Positions 9,101 to 16,850 of a stretch of 64,000 nucleotides of DNA are shown piece by piece. Made by a program: the position numbers and the translations under genes. Within the stretch, counting starts at the first letter, position 1. Every line of letters begins with the position of its first letter. The DNA is from Xenorhabdus koppenhoeferi (GTDB taxonomy: Bacteria; Pseudomonadota; Gammaproteobacteria; Enterobacterales; Enterobacteriaceae), in NCBI RefSeq assembly GCF_900116635.1, contig NZ_FPBJ01000003.1:62001-126000 (forward strand), read 5' to 3'. The notes under the pieces are model-generated. The model ran no database searches and was not told the DNA's origin. It worked only from the letters and a program-made list of their open reading frames with translations.

Positions 9101-10362
9101 CCGGTGAACAGAAAACTTCCCGGAACCGCCTGCTTAGGAATATCCACATAGGCAGGCAACGCATTAGCTTGATTTGCACCGTTGTAACCGAGGAAATATG
9201 CCGGCACGGTCTTCGCGTCATCCTCAGAGAGATCACTCGTGCTTAGGTCAGTGTATTCGACTTCGTATAAACCTGTCTTAACCTTTACCAACTGAGCACG
9301 TCCCTCTGCCGGCAGTCTCCCCGCCCTGGTTAATGTTTCTACACTGATGGTGTTGGATTTAGCGAACGAAATTGGATCGATGGCAAGCTGTTGAATATCG
9401 GCACTGCCTTGGCGGGGTTCAGTTCCATCCCCCATAGGCACGAGCCTCCCCTTAAGCTCACGATCCCGTACCGCTTGTGCCAGCAATGCTGGGTTGGATA
9501 CATCATATCCTCGCTTCTGCAAGATTCTCGTCAGGGTCTTCTCAATCGGAGTACCGGTGAGCAAGGACTCTGTACCTGCCACCGCGATCAGCTGTGCCCG
9601 GGATTGACCATGACTGCTCGATTCACCTTCAACTGTTTCAGAATAGGCAATACCTTTGCCTACGAGATACATGCCAGTCGGAATATGTTTGGTAAAGGCT
9701 GTCGCAGGCAGTAATTCATTGAGCTTACGACCAATATCATGAGCATGCTCGATCCCTGCACGGGAAAGATAAATCACAGCCTGGTCGGTACGGCGGCCCA
9801 GATTCTTTGGTCCCATAATTTTGGCCTGTTCCAGCCAACCGCGATTATCATCATTGAACAACTGAGTCAACGCACTGGCAAGCGAATTGAAATGAGCCTT
9901 GTCAACGTTGACAGTTAGCCTCGCACCAGTCCGGGATCGAGTACTATGGCGTTGTTTGAAATCTTTGGGAAGCACTCGGAAAGCATCGGCAGTGCCCAGG
10001 ACAGTATCAGTTTGAGAAAACAGAGCTGTCTTCTCGCTGCCTTGTACCAAAATATCGACAGTCGGGGTACGTTCCGCCAGTGCTTTGATATAATTGACAA
10101 AGAGTTGTTGTTCGTCTTCATTTAGACCGCTGATACCAACTGGCTTGTCATTGCTATAGCGCATATAAGCGTCTTTCTCCAACATCTGCTCCAGCATTTT
10201 TTGCTTGCTGATCAGATTAGGGGTCCACTTGTTATCACTTTCTTTGAACCCTCGCTTAATAGCTTGGATCAACGCCTTGATATCCGGTTTCCGCTGCGCC
10301 TCTTTAAAAGTCTCCCGTGCTAACACAAGCAGAGATTGGTAGCTATTATTGGTATTGGGCAT
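3151..10362 (-). CDS. Giant Mcf-like insecticidal toxin with cysteine protease and pore/translocation regions
   Basis: A 2403-residue protein with the layout of Photorhabdus Mcf / Pseudomonas FitD toxins. Residues 1 to about 780 are an N-terminal region I do not recognise, presumably the delivered cargo. Residues about 790-905 look like a C58/YopT-type cysteine protease, with Cys795 in GGRCYPLVRA, His884 in TRNHSMMVGV and Asp903 in YFYDPNFG, the expected C-H-D order for self-processing inside the host cell. Residues about 1195-1295 form a long Ala/Gly-rich hydrophobic stretch within a TcdA/TcdB-pore-like region (to about 1560) used for membrane insertion. Residues about 1600-2190 are beta-rich. 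Residues 2200-2230 carry degenerate RTX-like Asp/Gly repeats (GGEDND, YGGANNDTY), as in Mcf exports. There is no N-terminal signal peptide. The start MPNTNN is preferred over an ATG 11 codons upstream because aaggag lies 7-8 bases before it. The gene is clearly richer in G+C than flanking DNA and stands alone, suggesting transfer. Closest known relative by layout is Mcf1/Mcf2; cargo identity is unknown. Confidence 0.85.
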   Translation of the reverse strand: MPNTNNSYQSLLVLARETFKEAQRKPDIKALIQAIKRGFKESDNKWTPNLISKQKMLEQMLEKDAYMRYSNDKPVGISGLNEDEQQLFVNYIKALAERTPTVDILVQGSEKTALFSQTDTVLGTADAFRVLPKDFKQRHSTRSRTGARLTVNVDKAHFNSLASALTQLFNDDNRGWLEQAKIMGPKNLGRRTDQAVIYLSRAGIEHAHDIGRKLNELLPATAFTKHIPTGMYLVGKGIAYSETVEGESSSHGQSRAQLIAVAGTESLLTGTPIEKTLTRILQKRGYDVSNPALLAQAVRDRELKGRLVPMGDGTEPRQGSADIQQLAIDPISFAKSNTISVETLTRAGRLPAEGRAQLVKVKTGLYEVEYTDLSTSDLSEDDAKTVPAYFLGYNGANQANALPAYVDIPKQAVPGSFLFTGSLSGCSIVVTNLDDNTYRVYHDGRVNSSLLYDNVVMAVDYKDYQVAGTAEGLAAAYMQYVNGEWQLVFQRQEYQRDGHMLWPKLRSGEEPIAVQVANSQVTENNQTQFTDYREKIHQKLKKVATQFGIPVEGVSDGIYKGEEFSPHHPAIAAWIELRDEVQAKITAETQPLVDKRNKLYNIRNSTRKSSQLALIDQQIKQFDITLEFYKEQYDSILCEVFSVEQSWLWQQIKSKNSIDAVLQINDTAIQGGGQERNLSLGERYAIAEAYQRREANTELTDGLRNFQDVSIPGFNDRMSALEMKSLFLGGQLTHQQRGALISRITEASQAEYIDQVLKQSAVFSEDFQRTGSISSHLVPQDFYLSLVGDVSGGRCYPLVRAMAVALASNGEAGINSLVEKLFFAAASPQAGSSTLLKNSLVKLHSNVEAVQASTVRGQVTLSEAVSLLRESAGTSTFAINTRNHSMMVGVIVGAEGRRYYFYDPNFGIFAFDSTKNFSSAMEKHLVGRKLAVHYGSLGSKLTPTFNLVEIDPVKMAKIPVGNGLNVADLTRPDELATVIEQRQWVKKTVNAQEKIAGDAQTRTALATLDAEQWGARFDKAITDLARENKLDQRWIPVFDNIKEQSEGDYRVQFINRDTLEDKWISSKDDTFVKFRHFIDEHMHTLNQHFTLERGQIRHNGGVGEAAPVDGLNAGFAVQTLIQWFANKNRNDAAHGISSPDLAAALKIHSYLNYAQMAHSSVNDVVKVTELVRTALRGEMVAAETSLKEFSSALAHTANEGIGLLFGVASIGLDVYELAHAETDTQKAVFGTQLAFDSASFVTGAAGAGAGLVGASTAAAVLGGAGVLLGGLAVGFTALAQAFSAVANNAKNVGLYFDMLDNAYKGNGYKYDNENKVLVPLPGAVIKTLDLRNHQIDFDSQYIYRTHSGSTGSGKINYFFWIGDFPRMVHDRSQAIEVRSGIGYEKASRDLEYSDSNVLILPGTPKSFIKYEYMQLPGATTRHDTGFDVIRRLEESKGFDYDFYIFPGEVTIRRIHQEYVATPIEVILDQSSRKLIVPELPKELHGYLHYEIKGAGGEYLIGLNEGTSVKLMSDVLKPDGSGNKPSRWIIDSSSLDNGTINFPKKPPKSGVMVVEIGGVVVELDPSQNGQVLVVNSKNEMREINFSKLTADVVKEDASKWQVSGQQIEQHLKDLAKAHQLHGQYVVVENYNYNGRNVGQAFYDVAWERMIFTDTPLEQAKHAQLGAVMDDHAYFYDADNAAAWRVDIATGQVDAQFMPWFNHNAGKISRLWQEGDAVYLARNYRLKAREAELGYRIIDNRMELVSAVGDDELLQHLANTDRQGDVLGAILQGYENNSIQNGTSMYTLDARQIQPTSADLITVFGMDTAGVAHRYWIRTNDGTLIKPNLEPPADHTLYSEAYKETGPAWQMPADLVLAGSISDLSGKEVFFFYSNKHKVLFRQEGPGQTVLDASHPTALCVSTPPLANVVNLNGSLLAITKDGRVAQLNALGQLNYEAVNEHWLKGRAHWWQDLASVTGSGATLAVFGVKGSDGNSQLPVWYHNGQVVVASAALQGKSLQFLGFETGGTSARLFEPESGKLYLQPAIPANALVATFGSDHVLDTSAQLPVASELTPELSLKEVQLVDVGMRLITTKGEILLRSNNGKLQLVGVDKEWQQNNVTGRQQALTKLADQWHVEGVLTLQSSSIPSWFDVDSGQIFAGNGIPASDHLSFVGINAKNKVAYVYDQATQQLYQLNNDRGEILNKINGVKRINSSLLLQGGEDNDILTPPILDGVDSLVLYGGANNDTYQLSKEMWDHYRTVIIDNNDQNWALDRLILPITNPESILVSRHDNDLMLTDSGNGTALVVRQVFGSQAKVHNHLNINLGKGSPMLDVESLVESISKQGDTNSVLMDLSWASRQPAIEAHTVTTVSETEGLNPANLIEAMASFRDSGSVQGNPLQSLQSAKVEQPLLLPDSRFVIS

Positions 10363-10609
10363 GATAATTCTCCTTAAAAAAATCCTACTGTCCAATTGAT
10401 AAACTCTACGGGTTACAACACATTAAGTAGGATTATGACAAGTTCTTCAGCCCGTCTGGGCGAGAACTCAATCCTTCATCTGCAAAGCCCATAGCTGGGC
10501 TGCGAACCCACCTAAAGTGAATAGTTAGAAATAAGACGTACTAATAAAAGGGTAATGACCCATATTGAGATCAGAAGATTTAAGTCGGAAACTGCTCTCA
10601 TATGATTGA

Positions 10610-12031
10610 TTACCCGCATTCCCTTAAAATCATGTGACATAAATTACCCAAATCTTCCATTGCCAAAGCTTGCTCTTCATTCCATGCAAACGAAGTATTC
10701 AAGCGGAAAGCGTGATCAAATTGAGAACTGGTAGAAAACATGCTACCCGGCGCAATGCTAATATTTTTCGCTAACGCCAGCTGATGTAACCGATTAGCAT
10801 TGAAAGGCGGCTCAAATTCCAGCCAAAGGAAATAACCTCCACGGGCACTATTCACTTTCACAGATTGAGGGAAATATTCACGGATTGCCCGTAGTATCTG
10901 ACTTTGTCGCTGTTCCAATTGGCGTCGCAAGCGCCGCAGGTGATTGTCATATCCCCCCTGAGCCAGATAATCCGCAATTGCCAACTGTGTTGGCGTACTG
11001 GCAGACACCGTACTCATCATCTGTAATTGCTGAATTTTCTGCGCATGTTTTCCCGCTGCTACCCAACCGACCCGATACCCCGGCGCAAGGCATTTTGAAA
11101 ATGATGAGCAATGCATGAAATTATTTGTTGTATCCCATGATTTTATCGGCGCAGGAGGCTCTTGTTCGAAATACAATTCACCATATACATCATCCTCAAT
11201 CAAAGCAATTTGGTTCTGATTCAGAATCTCTACCAGCCGTTGTTTATTTTCAGAAGACATTGTGCAGCACAGTGGATTTTGATAGCGCGACATCAACCAA
11301 CACGCTTTGATCGGGTATTTTTGTACAATCTCTTCCAATGTATCCAAATCAATGCCTGTCTGCGGATCAGTCTTGATGGCGATCGCTTTCAAACGTAACC
11401 GTTCTATCGCCTGCAATGCACCATAAAAAGCCGGTGATTCAATCACCGCCCAATCCCCAGGAGAAGTGACGGATTGCAGGCTGAAACTTAATGATTCCAT
11501 AGCACCCGCAGTAATGACGATTTCATCCGGCGAAATATGGATGCCGTGGGAAGCATAGCGACGGGATATATTCCGCCGTAATTTTTCATTACCGGGCGGA
11601 AGATTTGCCAGCGAATTGTGTGGAACAAAACGACGGGCGACTGAAGCCAGTGTTTTTGACAATTTAGGGTCTGACAATAAAGAAGGATCGGGAAATGCCG
11701 AACCGAAAGGAATAATTTGCGGATCTTTACATGCCTGTAAAACATCAAAAATTGAAGCACTAATCTCTACACTCTCGCTTAAATTCAGCCCTTTCCCCCC
11801 TTTTGCCGCCGCAAAAGGTTTTAAGCGAGTGGCAACATAATACCCTGATTGAGGACGTGCTACGATCCACCCCTGACTTTCCAGTAGTTGATAAGCTTGC
11901 AGCACCGTCATCAGACTCAGACCTGACGATTTAACCGACTCTCTCAATGATGGCAACCTGTCACCAACTTGCCATATATCGTCTTCTATTTGTTGGCGGA
12001 TCACTCCCGCTAATTGTTCATAACGCGTCAT
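10610..12031 (-). CDS. ydcR: MocR-type (GntR HTH plus aminotransferase fold) transcriptional regulator, YdcR-like
   Basis: A 473-residue fusion of a GntR winged helix at residues 1-68 (GDRLPSLRESV, MTVLQAYQLLESQGWIVARPQSGYYV) and a class I aminotransferase-like domain. The PLP-binding Lys is in HCSSFSKCLAPG and the family Asp in IALIEDDVYGELYF. It matches E. coli YdcR over its whole length. MocR regulators bind PLP or an amino compound and control neighbouring metabolic genes. Here the flanking genes (toxin and endonuclease) give no obvious target, so the regulon is unknown. A T-rich, A-rich region follows upstream at 12032-12200. Confidence 0.88.
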   Translation of the reverse strand: MTRYEQLAGVIRQQIEDDIWQVGDRLPSLRESVKSSGLSLMTVLQAYQLLESQGWIVARPQSGYYVATRLKPFAAAKGGKGLNLSESVEISASIFDVLQACKDPQIIPFGSAFPDPSLLSDPKLSKTLASVARRFVPHNSLANLPPGNEKLRRNISRRYASHGIHISPDEIVITAGAMESLSFSLQSVTSPGDWAVIESPAFYGALQAIERLRLKAIAIKTDPQTGIDLDTLEEIVQKYPIKACWLMSRYQNPLCCTMSSENKQRLVEILNQNQIALIEDDVYGELYFEQEPPAPIKSWDTTNNFMHCSSFSKCLAPGYRVGWVAAGKHAQKIQQLQMMSTVSASTPTQLAIADYLAQGGYDNHLRRLRRQLEQRQSQILRAIREYFPQSVKVNSARGGYFLWLEFEPPFNANRLHQLALAKNISIAPGSMFSTSSQFDHAFRLNTSFAWNEEQALAMEDLGNLCHMILRECG

Positions 12032-12223
12032 AAGCCCGGCCTTTGCTTAAATTGTTATAGTTATATTTCAATTAAGATTAAAAAACATAAAAAAAGCGGA
12101 ACCGAAATTGAGATTCAGTCCCACTTTAATTAATAGTGTTAATTTTTACTGAAACATTTTTTAACTTTTCATTGATAATATAGTGAATAATAATCACAAA
12201 AAGCCAAGCATTCTCCCTTCTCA

Positions 12224-13246
12224 TTACTTCTTGCAATTACCTGCCAAATGATATCCTGTTTTTCTGGCTTCGGCTTCAGAGCGAAAATAAACAGCATTCT
12301 TATCTGCCACTATTTTATAACCAGAGCAGTGTTCAAAATGATAAATCTGGCTATTCTTATTTCCTTTTATCGTCTCACCGTGCACTGTTTTTGATGCAAT
12401 TTTTTTACTTGGTGTCGAATTGTTCTCAGCATGCAGATTATTCAGCTTTGAAGCACTCTTTTGAGACACCAAACTCTTTTGAGCCACCAAACCCTGAACT
12501 GAATTTTTGTGTCTCACTTCCCACTTCTTACTGCCAGTCACAAATGGGTTATGGTGCCCCATAGACCGGGCAATTCGGTTATCCCTCTTACGCTCCCAGG
12601 CATCCACAGGATACTGACTATCCCATGCCATCATCAATTGTTGTTGCCGACGTGACATTGTAAGGTTATAACGATCATGCATATAAAAGTTGATTCTGGC
12701 TACCATACCTTTCACTCTGTCGCGGGGCTCAAACAAGCGTGATTTAAAATCCACCTTACTGCTACATGCCCCATACATATTAGGTATATTTCTGGCAACC
12801 ATTCCATAACCAAAATTACTGCGATCACTATTAACTTCACCAATGGATGGCGCTAAATTATGCATATCCGATTCAATCACGCGGAACCCCGGATCTGTAT
12901 CAACACAGTTTTTCCGTCCGCCGTTTTGCCAACATTGACGTTGATGACCGAATACCCATGCCGGAACTATATGTTCCCATTCAATGCGCTCTGCTCTTGT
13001 TTGCTGTGACCTTACATGGTAGCCACAAGAAGCCAAATTAACACGCCCGCCGCTTTTACCAACCCATTGCCAATCACAACCACAATACAATGTACCTGAA
13101 CCTGATTTCGTTTGATCACCATAGACATTTTTTCTTGATTCAACTTTGGCTTGCTCGAAGTTAACTGGAGCATTCCATGCATTGAAAGATACGGCTAATC
13201 CGAAGACCAAAAGATAACATGCCCAAAGGCTAATTTTACTATTCAA
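12224..13246 (-). CDS. endA: Endonuclease I (EndA-like) with C-terminal metal-binding-like extension
   Basis: Secreted or periplasmic non-specific DNase of the EndA/Vvn fold. Residues 1-21 are a signal peptide. The nuclease core (about 23-230) contains CDWQWVGKSGGRVN, the active-site segment RAERIEWEHIVPAWVFG (bba-metal His), the motif NLAPSIGEVNSDRSNFGYG, and RNHDR/SQYPVDAWERKRDNRIA. The family is usually about 235 residues. This one is 340 because of a Lys/Ser-rich linker and a C-terminal module of about 45 residues (GNKNSQIYHFEHCSGY ... NAVYFRSEAEARKTGYHLAGNC), which resembles the Ada-type metal-binding module seen at the ends of some micrococcal-type nucleases, although here only two of the usual Cys are obvious. 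It is monocistronic and followed upstream by an ERIC copy. Confidence 0.9.
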   Translation of the reverse strand: MNSKISLWACYLLVFGLAVSFNAWNAPVNFEQAKVESRKNVYGDQTKSGSGTLYCGCDWQWVGKSGGRVNLASCGYHVRSQQTRAERIEWEHIVPAWVFGHQRQCWQNGGRKNCVDTDPGFRVIESDMHNLAPSIGEVNSDRSNFGYGMVARNIPNMYGACSSKVDFKSRLFEPRDRVKGMVARINFYMHDRYNLTMSRRQQQLMMAWDSQYPVDAWERKRDNRIARSMGHHNPFVTGSKKWEVRHKNSVQGLVAQKSLVSQKSASKLNNLHAENNSTPSKKIASKTVHGETIKGNKNSQIYHFEHCSGYKIVADKNAVYFRSEAEARKTGYHLAGNCKK

Positions 13247-13323
13247 AATAATAATACCTATTTATTGTACATAACATCCTTCTATTATCCTGCAATGACA
13301 AATCCCCAGTCACATAGTTCACT

Positions 13324-13447
13324 GTACCCGTCGTCTTTCAAGTTGCAGCTTTGTTGGCTGCGCTCACTCACCCCAGTCACATATTAGCTATGCTCCTGGG
13401 ACTCATTCCCTTGCCGTCGCGCTGCATCTTGAAATCCATTGGGTATA
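13324..13447. repeat. ERIC element, full length
   Basis: It runs from tacccgtcgtctttcaag through the core ttggctgcgctcactcacccc to ccattgggtata. It lies between the divergent start of endA and the 3' end of the first uspF copy. Confidence 0.9.
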
Positions 13448-13518
13448 TATGACTGGAGATTAATTCACTTTTTGTCACTCTACAACTCGAAATCCACTGA
13501 GTATTAAAACAAAATTAA

Positions 13519-13956
13519 TTACCGAACAATTAATACTGAGGTATTGGCATATCCCACAATACTTGATGCATTTGAACCCAATAGATGCGTTGTAATATCC
13601 GGCCGACGTGATCCAACAATAATTAGATCAGCGCCAATTTCATGGGCAGTAGACAGCACTTTATCTCGCGGAGAACCAAAGGCAACAGAGAACGATATTC
13701 TATCTTTAGGTAAATCGATTTTTTCTACGACTTTTTTAAGTTCTTCTTCAGAATTTGCAATTGCTTTTTTAGCAAAAGAACTCAATAAATCATAATGATA
13801 ACTGTAACTCACAGAAAATCTTGATATATCTGGCACTGAGTGAAACAGGTGAATCTTTGCATTAGATATTTTTGCCAAATATTCTGCATGTTTAATTGCA
13901 TTATCAGTTAATTGATCTTCTGCAATATCAATCGGAACTAAAATCGTGTTATACAT
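13519..13956 (-). CDS. uspF: Universal stress protein, UspF family (copy 1)
   Basis: Single-domain universal stress protein of about 145 residues in the UspF/UspG ATP-binding branch. The N-terminal ILVPIDIAED and the C-terminal nucleotide loop GSRRPDITTHLLGSNASSIVGYANTSVLIVR match E. coli UspF closely. An upstream in-frame ATG exists (14001), but the ATG at 13956 lies 8 bases after a good ribosome site (agggga) and gives the family N-terminus. The neighbouring gene is a paralogue in the same orientation, 106 bp away. UspF is associated with adhesion, motility and stress survival in E. coli. Confidence 0.88.
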   Translation of the reverse strand: MYNTILVPIDIAEDQLTDNAIKHAEYLAKISNAKIHLFHSVPDISRFSVSYSYHYDLLSSFAKKAIANSEEELKKVVEKIDLPKDRISFSVAFGSPRDKVLSTAHEIGADLIIVGSRRPDITTHLLGSNASSIVGYANTSVLIVR

Positions 13957-14062
13957 ATACATTCCCCTGTAATCGGATATAACTGTAGTTATTGAACCCA
14001 ACCAGTAAAGCCGTCACTAAAAATCTATATAACCATTAATTCACTATTCCTGATGACAATTA

Positions 14063-14497
14063 TTATCGAACTACTAATACAGACGTTTTTGCGTATCTGA
14101 CAACCCCGGAGGAGTTAGAACCCAGTAAGTGTGTAGTGATGTTAGGCCGTCTTGAACCAAGGACGATTAAATCAGCATCAATTTCACTTGCCGTAGCAGT
14201 GATTTCGTCTCTTGGTGAGCCAAATGCAATTGAATAAGAAATACGATCAATCGGTAAGTCAATGGAATCCACCAGCACTTTCAAGTCTTTCTCCGCCTTG
14301 ATAGTCGCTTTGTCTTTAATTTCCATATAGCCTAATGCATAAGCATTGATAATCGCTGACGAAATAGGCAATACATGTAAAAAATGTAATTTAGCCCCTG
14401 TCTCTCTGGCGATTTTAAGCGCGCAGTCAACAGCCTTGTTAGTTAGATCTTCTTCTGAAATATCTACTGGTACTAAAATAATTTTGTACATATGCAC
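14063..14497 (-). CDS. Universal stress protein, UspF family (copy 2)
   Basis: A second UspF-like protein of 144 residues with the same start (KIILVPVDISEEDL) and the same ATP-loop (GSRRPNITTHLLGSNSSGVVRYAKTSVLVVR). The two copies share most of the C-terminal 60 residues but differ in the middle, so the duplication is not recent. The start is ambiguous between two ATGs two codons apart (14497 and 14491); aggag lies 5 bases before the first. It probably leads a two-gene transcript with copy 1. Confidence 0.87.
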   Translation of the reverse strand: MHMYKIILVPVDISEEDLTNKAVDCALKIARETGAKLHFLHVLPISSAIINAYALGYMEIKDKATIKAEKDLKVLVDSIDLPIDRISYSIAFGSPRDEITATASEIDADLIVLGSRRPNITTHLLGSNSSGVVRYAKTSVLVVR

Positions 14498-14714
14498 GCT
14501 CCTATTACCTGAAATACCGAGTTATCCTGATTTCTTTAGTATATTGAAATTCAGGCAACTTACTGTGAGTTATCTAACACCTAAACATGTTAGCTCCTAT
14601 GTCCTTCATTTTTCAAGTTACCGATTTATTGACCACGAGCTTAAATCAATGCCCTTGCAACTAAATGCCCTTACAACTAATAGGTATATCCAACTTCATT
14701 GCAAAGGACTAATT

Positions 14715-15398
14715 TTATAAACTCATAAATAGCCCTGCTATCGTTGCACTCATAAGGTTGGATAGAGTTGCTTCAATAATGCTGGCAGGGCGTTTTTCGC
14801 TAAATGAGATTTGACCAAATTGAACTTGTGAAGCCTCCGTCGCAGGGCTAAGCAAACGAGCAAATACAATCCCTCCTGGGATTGCCATCAATGATGCAGC
14901 CAAAAGGTATTCTATCGGCACTCCCAAACCTGCATACCCAACCAGCATGTGCAGCGCAATGGAGGCCATTCCGCTGCACATGACGGTAAAAAGCTCATTA
15001 CGATTCATTTGATTGATAAAAAGTTTTAAAACCGCAGGAAGCTTATTTTCCCCTAAAAATATGGTTGTTACCGCGGCAAAGGACTCAACTTTGCTAATTT
15101 TCATTGATTTCTGAAATAAATACCCCAGGATATTAATGATCCATTTCATAATTCCAAGATAATAAAGAATCGATATTAAAGAGGTAATAAAAATAATGGC
15201 CGGCAACACTTGAAATGCAAAAATAAACCCAGCACCATCAAATAACTCATTCATCTTCGTACTAACCAAGCCACCGAAAATAAATGAACTTCCTGCTGAG
15301 CTATAAGAAATTATACTATTAACTCCACTGGCGATATTATTAATCAGCCATTTTCCCGCAGGAATATATACCCAATGGCTTTCAAGAAGTCTGCACAA
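14715..15398 (-). pseudogene. NupC-family nucleoside transporter relic (both N-terminal loss and internal deletion)
   Basis: The frame shows a concentrative nucleoside transporter: WLINNIASGVNSI, SSFIFGGL, FAFQVLPAIIFI, the motif FLGENKLPAVLKLFI in place of the usual GQTEAP/GQSE segment, and a typical C-terminus (EATLSNLMSATIAGLF). Family members are about 400-420 residues; here only about 215 are of transporter origin. The first roughly 70 residues are replaced by an ERIC-like scrap at 15363-15398. About 170 residues are missing between the VQFGQISFSEKR segment and the C-terminal helix. The protein cannot be a working transporter. Confidence 0.75.
15363..15398. repeat. ERIC-element terminal fragment
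   Basis: atatatacccaatggctttc with continuing similarity to the left arm of the ERIC copies. It marks the truncation point of the nucleoside transporter relic. Confidence 0.6.
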
Positions 15399-15439
15399 GG
15401 AGTAAGGAGGTGCTCTACAATTTTGGAGTGCTATTTAAT

Positions 15440-15466
15440 AAAAAAGGTGCTGATATTCCAGCACCC
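15440..15466 (-). terminator. Rho-independent terminator after adiC
   Basis: On the minus strand, a GGTGCTGG / TCAGCACC stem with a short loop is followed by TTTTTT. It lies 39 bases past the adiC stop and should end the adiA-adiC transcript. Confidence 0.85.
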
Positions 15467-15504
15467 AATATGAATAACAAAATAAACAATATCCAAAATC
15501 CGAT

Positions 15505-16833
15505 TTACTCTTTTTTATCCAGAGGAAAAGGTACTGGATGTTTCGTGTTGTAGTTAAACGTATACATAGCCGTGATTATCATCATCACAACCAGCGTCCA
15601 TACCACCTCTTTCGCCCCTGTGCCCAAAACAGCCCAGATACAATACATAAAGGCAATGAAAGTGATGACAGTATATCGTCCCTTTTCTTGCCCAAGGTGA
15701 CCATGCCCGATGAGCAACAAGGCCGCACAGGTATACAAATAAGGTATCAAGGTAAAAATAACCGAAACAGAAGAAACTAACCCAAACTCCTTAGCTGCAT
15801 TTGGAGACACACTGCTGAGTTGGAAAATTGTCATCAGGACACCAAGGATCAACAGACCAGCCACCGGCGTTCCCGCTTTATTCACTTTGGCAAAAATCGC
15901 AGGAAACAGCCCATCATCTGCGGCCGCTTTAGCTGTCTGCCCGGCCAATAATGTCCAGCCTCCAAGTGAGCCTAAACATCCGGCCGCGGCACAAAAGGCA
16001 ACAATCGCACCGGCAGTATCTCCCAGCGCCAATCTGGCCGCATCGCCAAAAGGAGATGATGAGATTTTCAACGCTGCGTTAGGGATCATCCCCATAATCA
16101 CGCTACTGGACAGGACATAACAGACAGCAGCAATAAGCACACCGCCGATGGTGGCAATCGGTACATTGCGTTTAGGGTCCTTAACCACGCCGGCAGCAAC
16201 CGAAGCACTTTCAACACCGATAAAAGACCATAATGTGACGTTCAGAATACTTTGGATTGCACCGAAGGTATTCAGTCCACTTACATTCCAGGCATCCATG
16301 TATGTTTTGCCATTAAACCAGAACCATCCTAATACCACTGTCGCTACAATTGGGATCAAGGCCAATGTAGTCGCTACAGCCTGAACGCGAGTAATAACAT
16401 GTGGCCCAATAATGTTCAAAAAGACAAACATCCACAGTATTGCTATACATGTGATGGTCAGGACAATCGGATCTTTTAGGATTGGGAAAAAATAGCTAAG
16501 ATAACCAACCCCGATCACGACCATCGCGATATTACCGATCCAGCACGCCAGCCAATACAGTACGTTGGTCTGGTACCCCAAAAAAGGCCCGAAGGCCCGC
16601 CGTGCATAGGCATAAGAACCCCCCGGACTATCATCCAGTGAAGATATCTTGGCATACACTATCGATAGCCCGACAGCACCAATGATAGTTACCAGCCAGC
16701 CGAGAATGGCAATACCTCCTGTTGCAGCCAAACTGGCGGGCAGCAAAAAAACGCCTGATCCCATGATGTTACCCGCAACCATCAGTGTAACGGGAACCAA
16801 TCCGACTTTTTTCGCCTCTGAAACTGTAGCCAT
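15505..16833 (-). CDS. adiC: Arginine/agmatine antiporter
   Basis: Inner-membrane APC-superfamily exchanger with 12 membrane helices that imports arginine and exports agmatine during arginine-dependent acid resistance. The 442-residue protein is strongly similar to E. coli AdiC rather than CadB or PotE. Visible family segments are [13 protein letters not shown] (substrate-binding helix 1), [44 protein letters not shown] and [21 protein letters not shown]. It starts 17 bp after the adiA stop, so the two genes are almost certainly co-transcribed. In E. coli the AraC-type regulator adiY lies between them and is absent here. Confidence 0.95.
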   Translation of the reverse strand: MATVSEAKKVGLVPVTLMVAGNIMGSGVFLLPASLAATGGIAILGWLVTIIGAVGLSIVYAKISSLDDSPGGSYAYARRAFGPFLGYQTNVLYWLACWIGNIAMVVIGVGYLSYFFPILKDPIVLTITCIAILWMFVFLNIIGPHVITRVQAVATTLALIPIVATVVLGWFWFNGKTYMDAWNVSGLNTFGAIQSILNVTLWSFIGVESASVAAGVVKDPKRNVPIATIGGVLIAAVCYVLSSSVIMGMIPNAALKISSSPFGDAARLALGDTAGAIVAFCAAAGCLGSLGGWTLLAGQTAKAAADDGLFPAIFAKVNKAGTPVAGLLILGVLMTIFQLSSVSPNAAKEFGLVSSVSVIFTLIPYLYTCAALLLIGHGHLGQEKGRYTVITFIAFMYCIWAVLGTGAKEVVWTLVVMMIITAMYTFNYNTKHPVPFPLDKKE

Positions 16834-16850
16834 AATTTATCTTCCCGTTC

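Noticed and set aside
10363..10395. Eleven-codon upstream start of the toxin
   Set aside because: No ribosome site there, while aaggag precedes the start at 10362.
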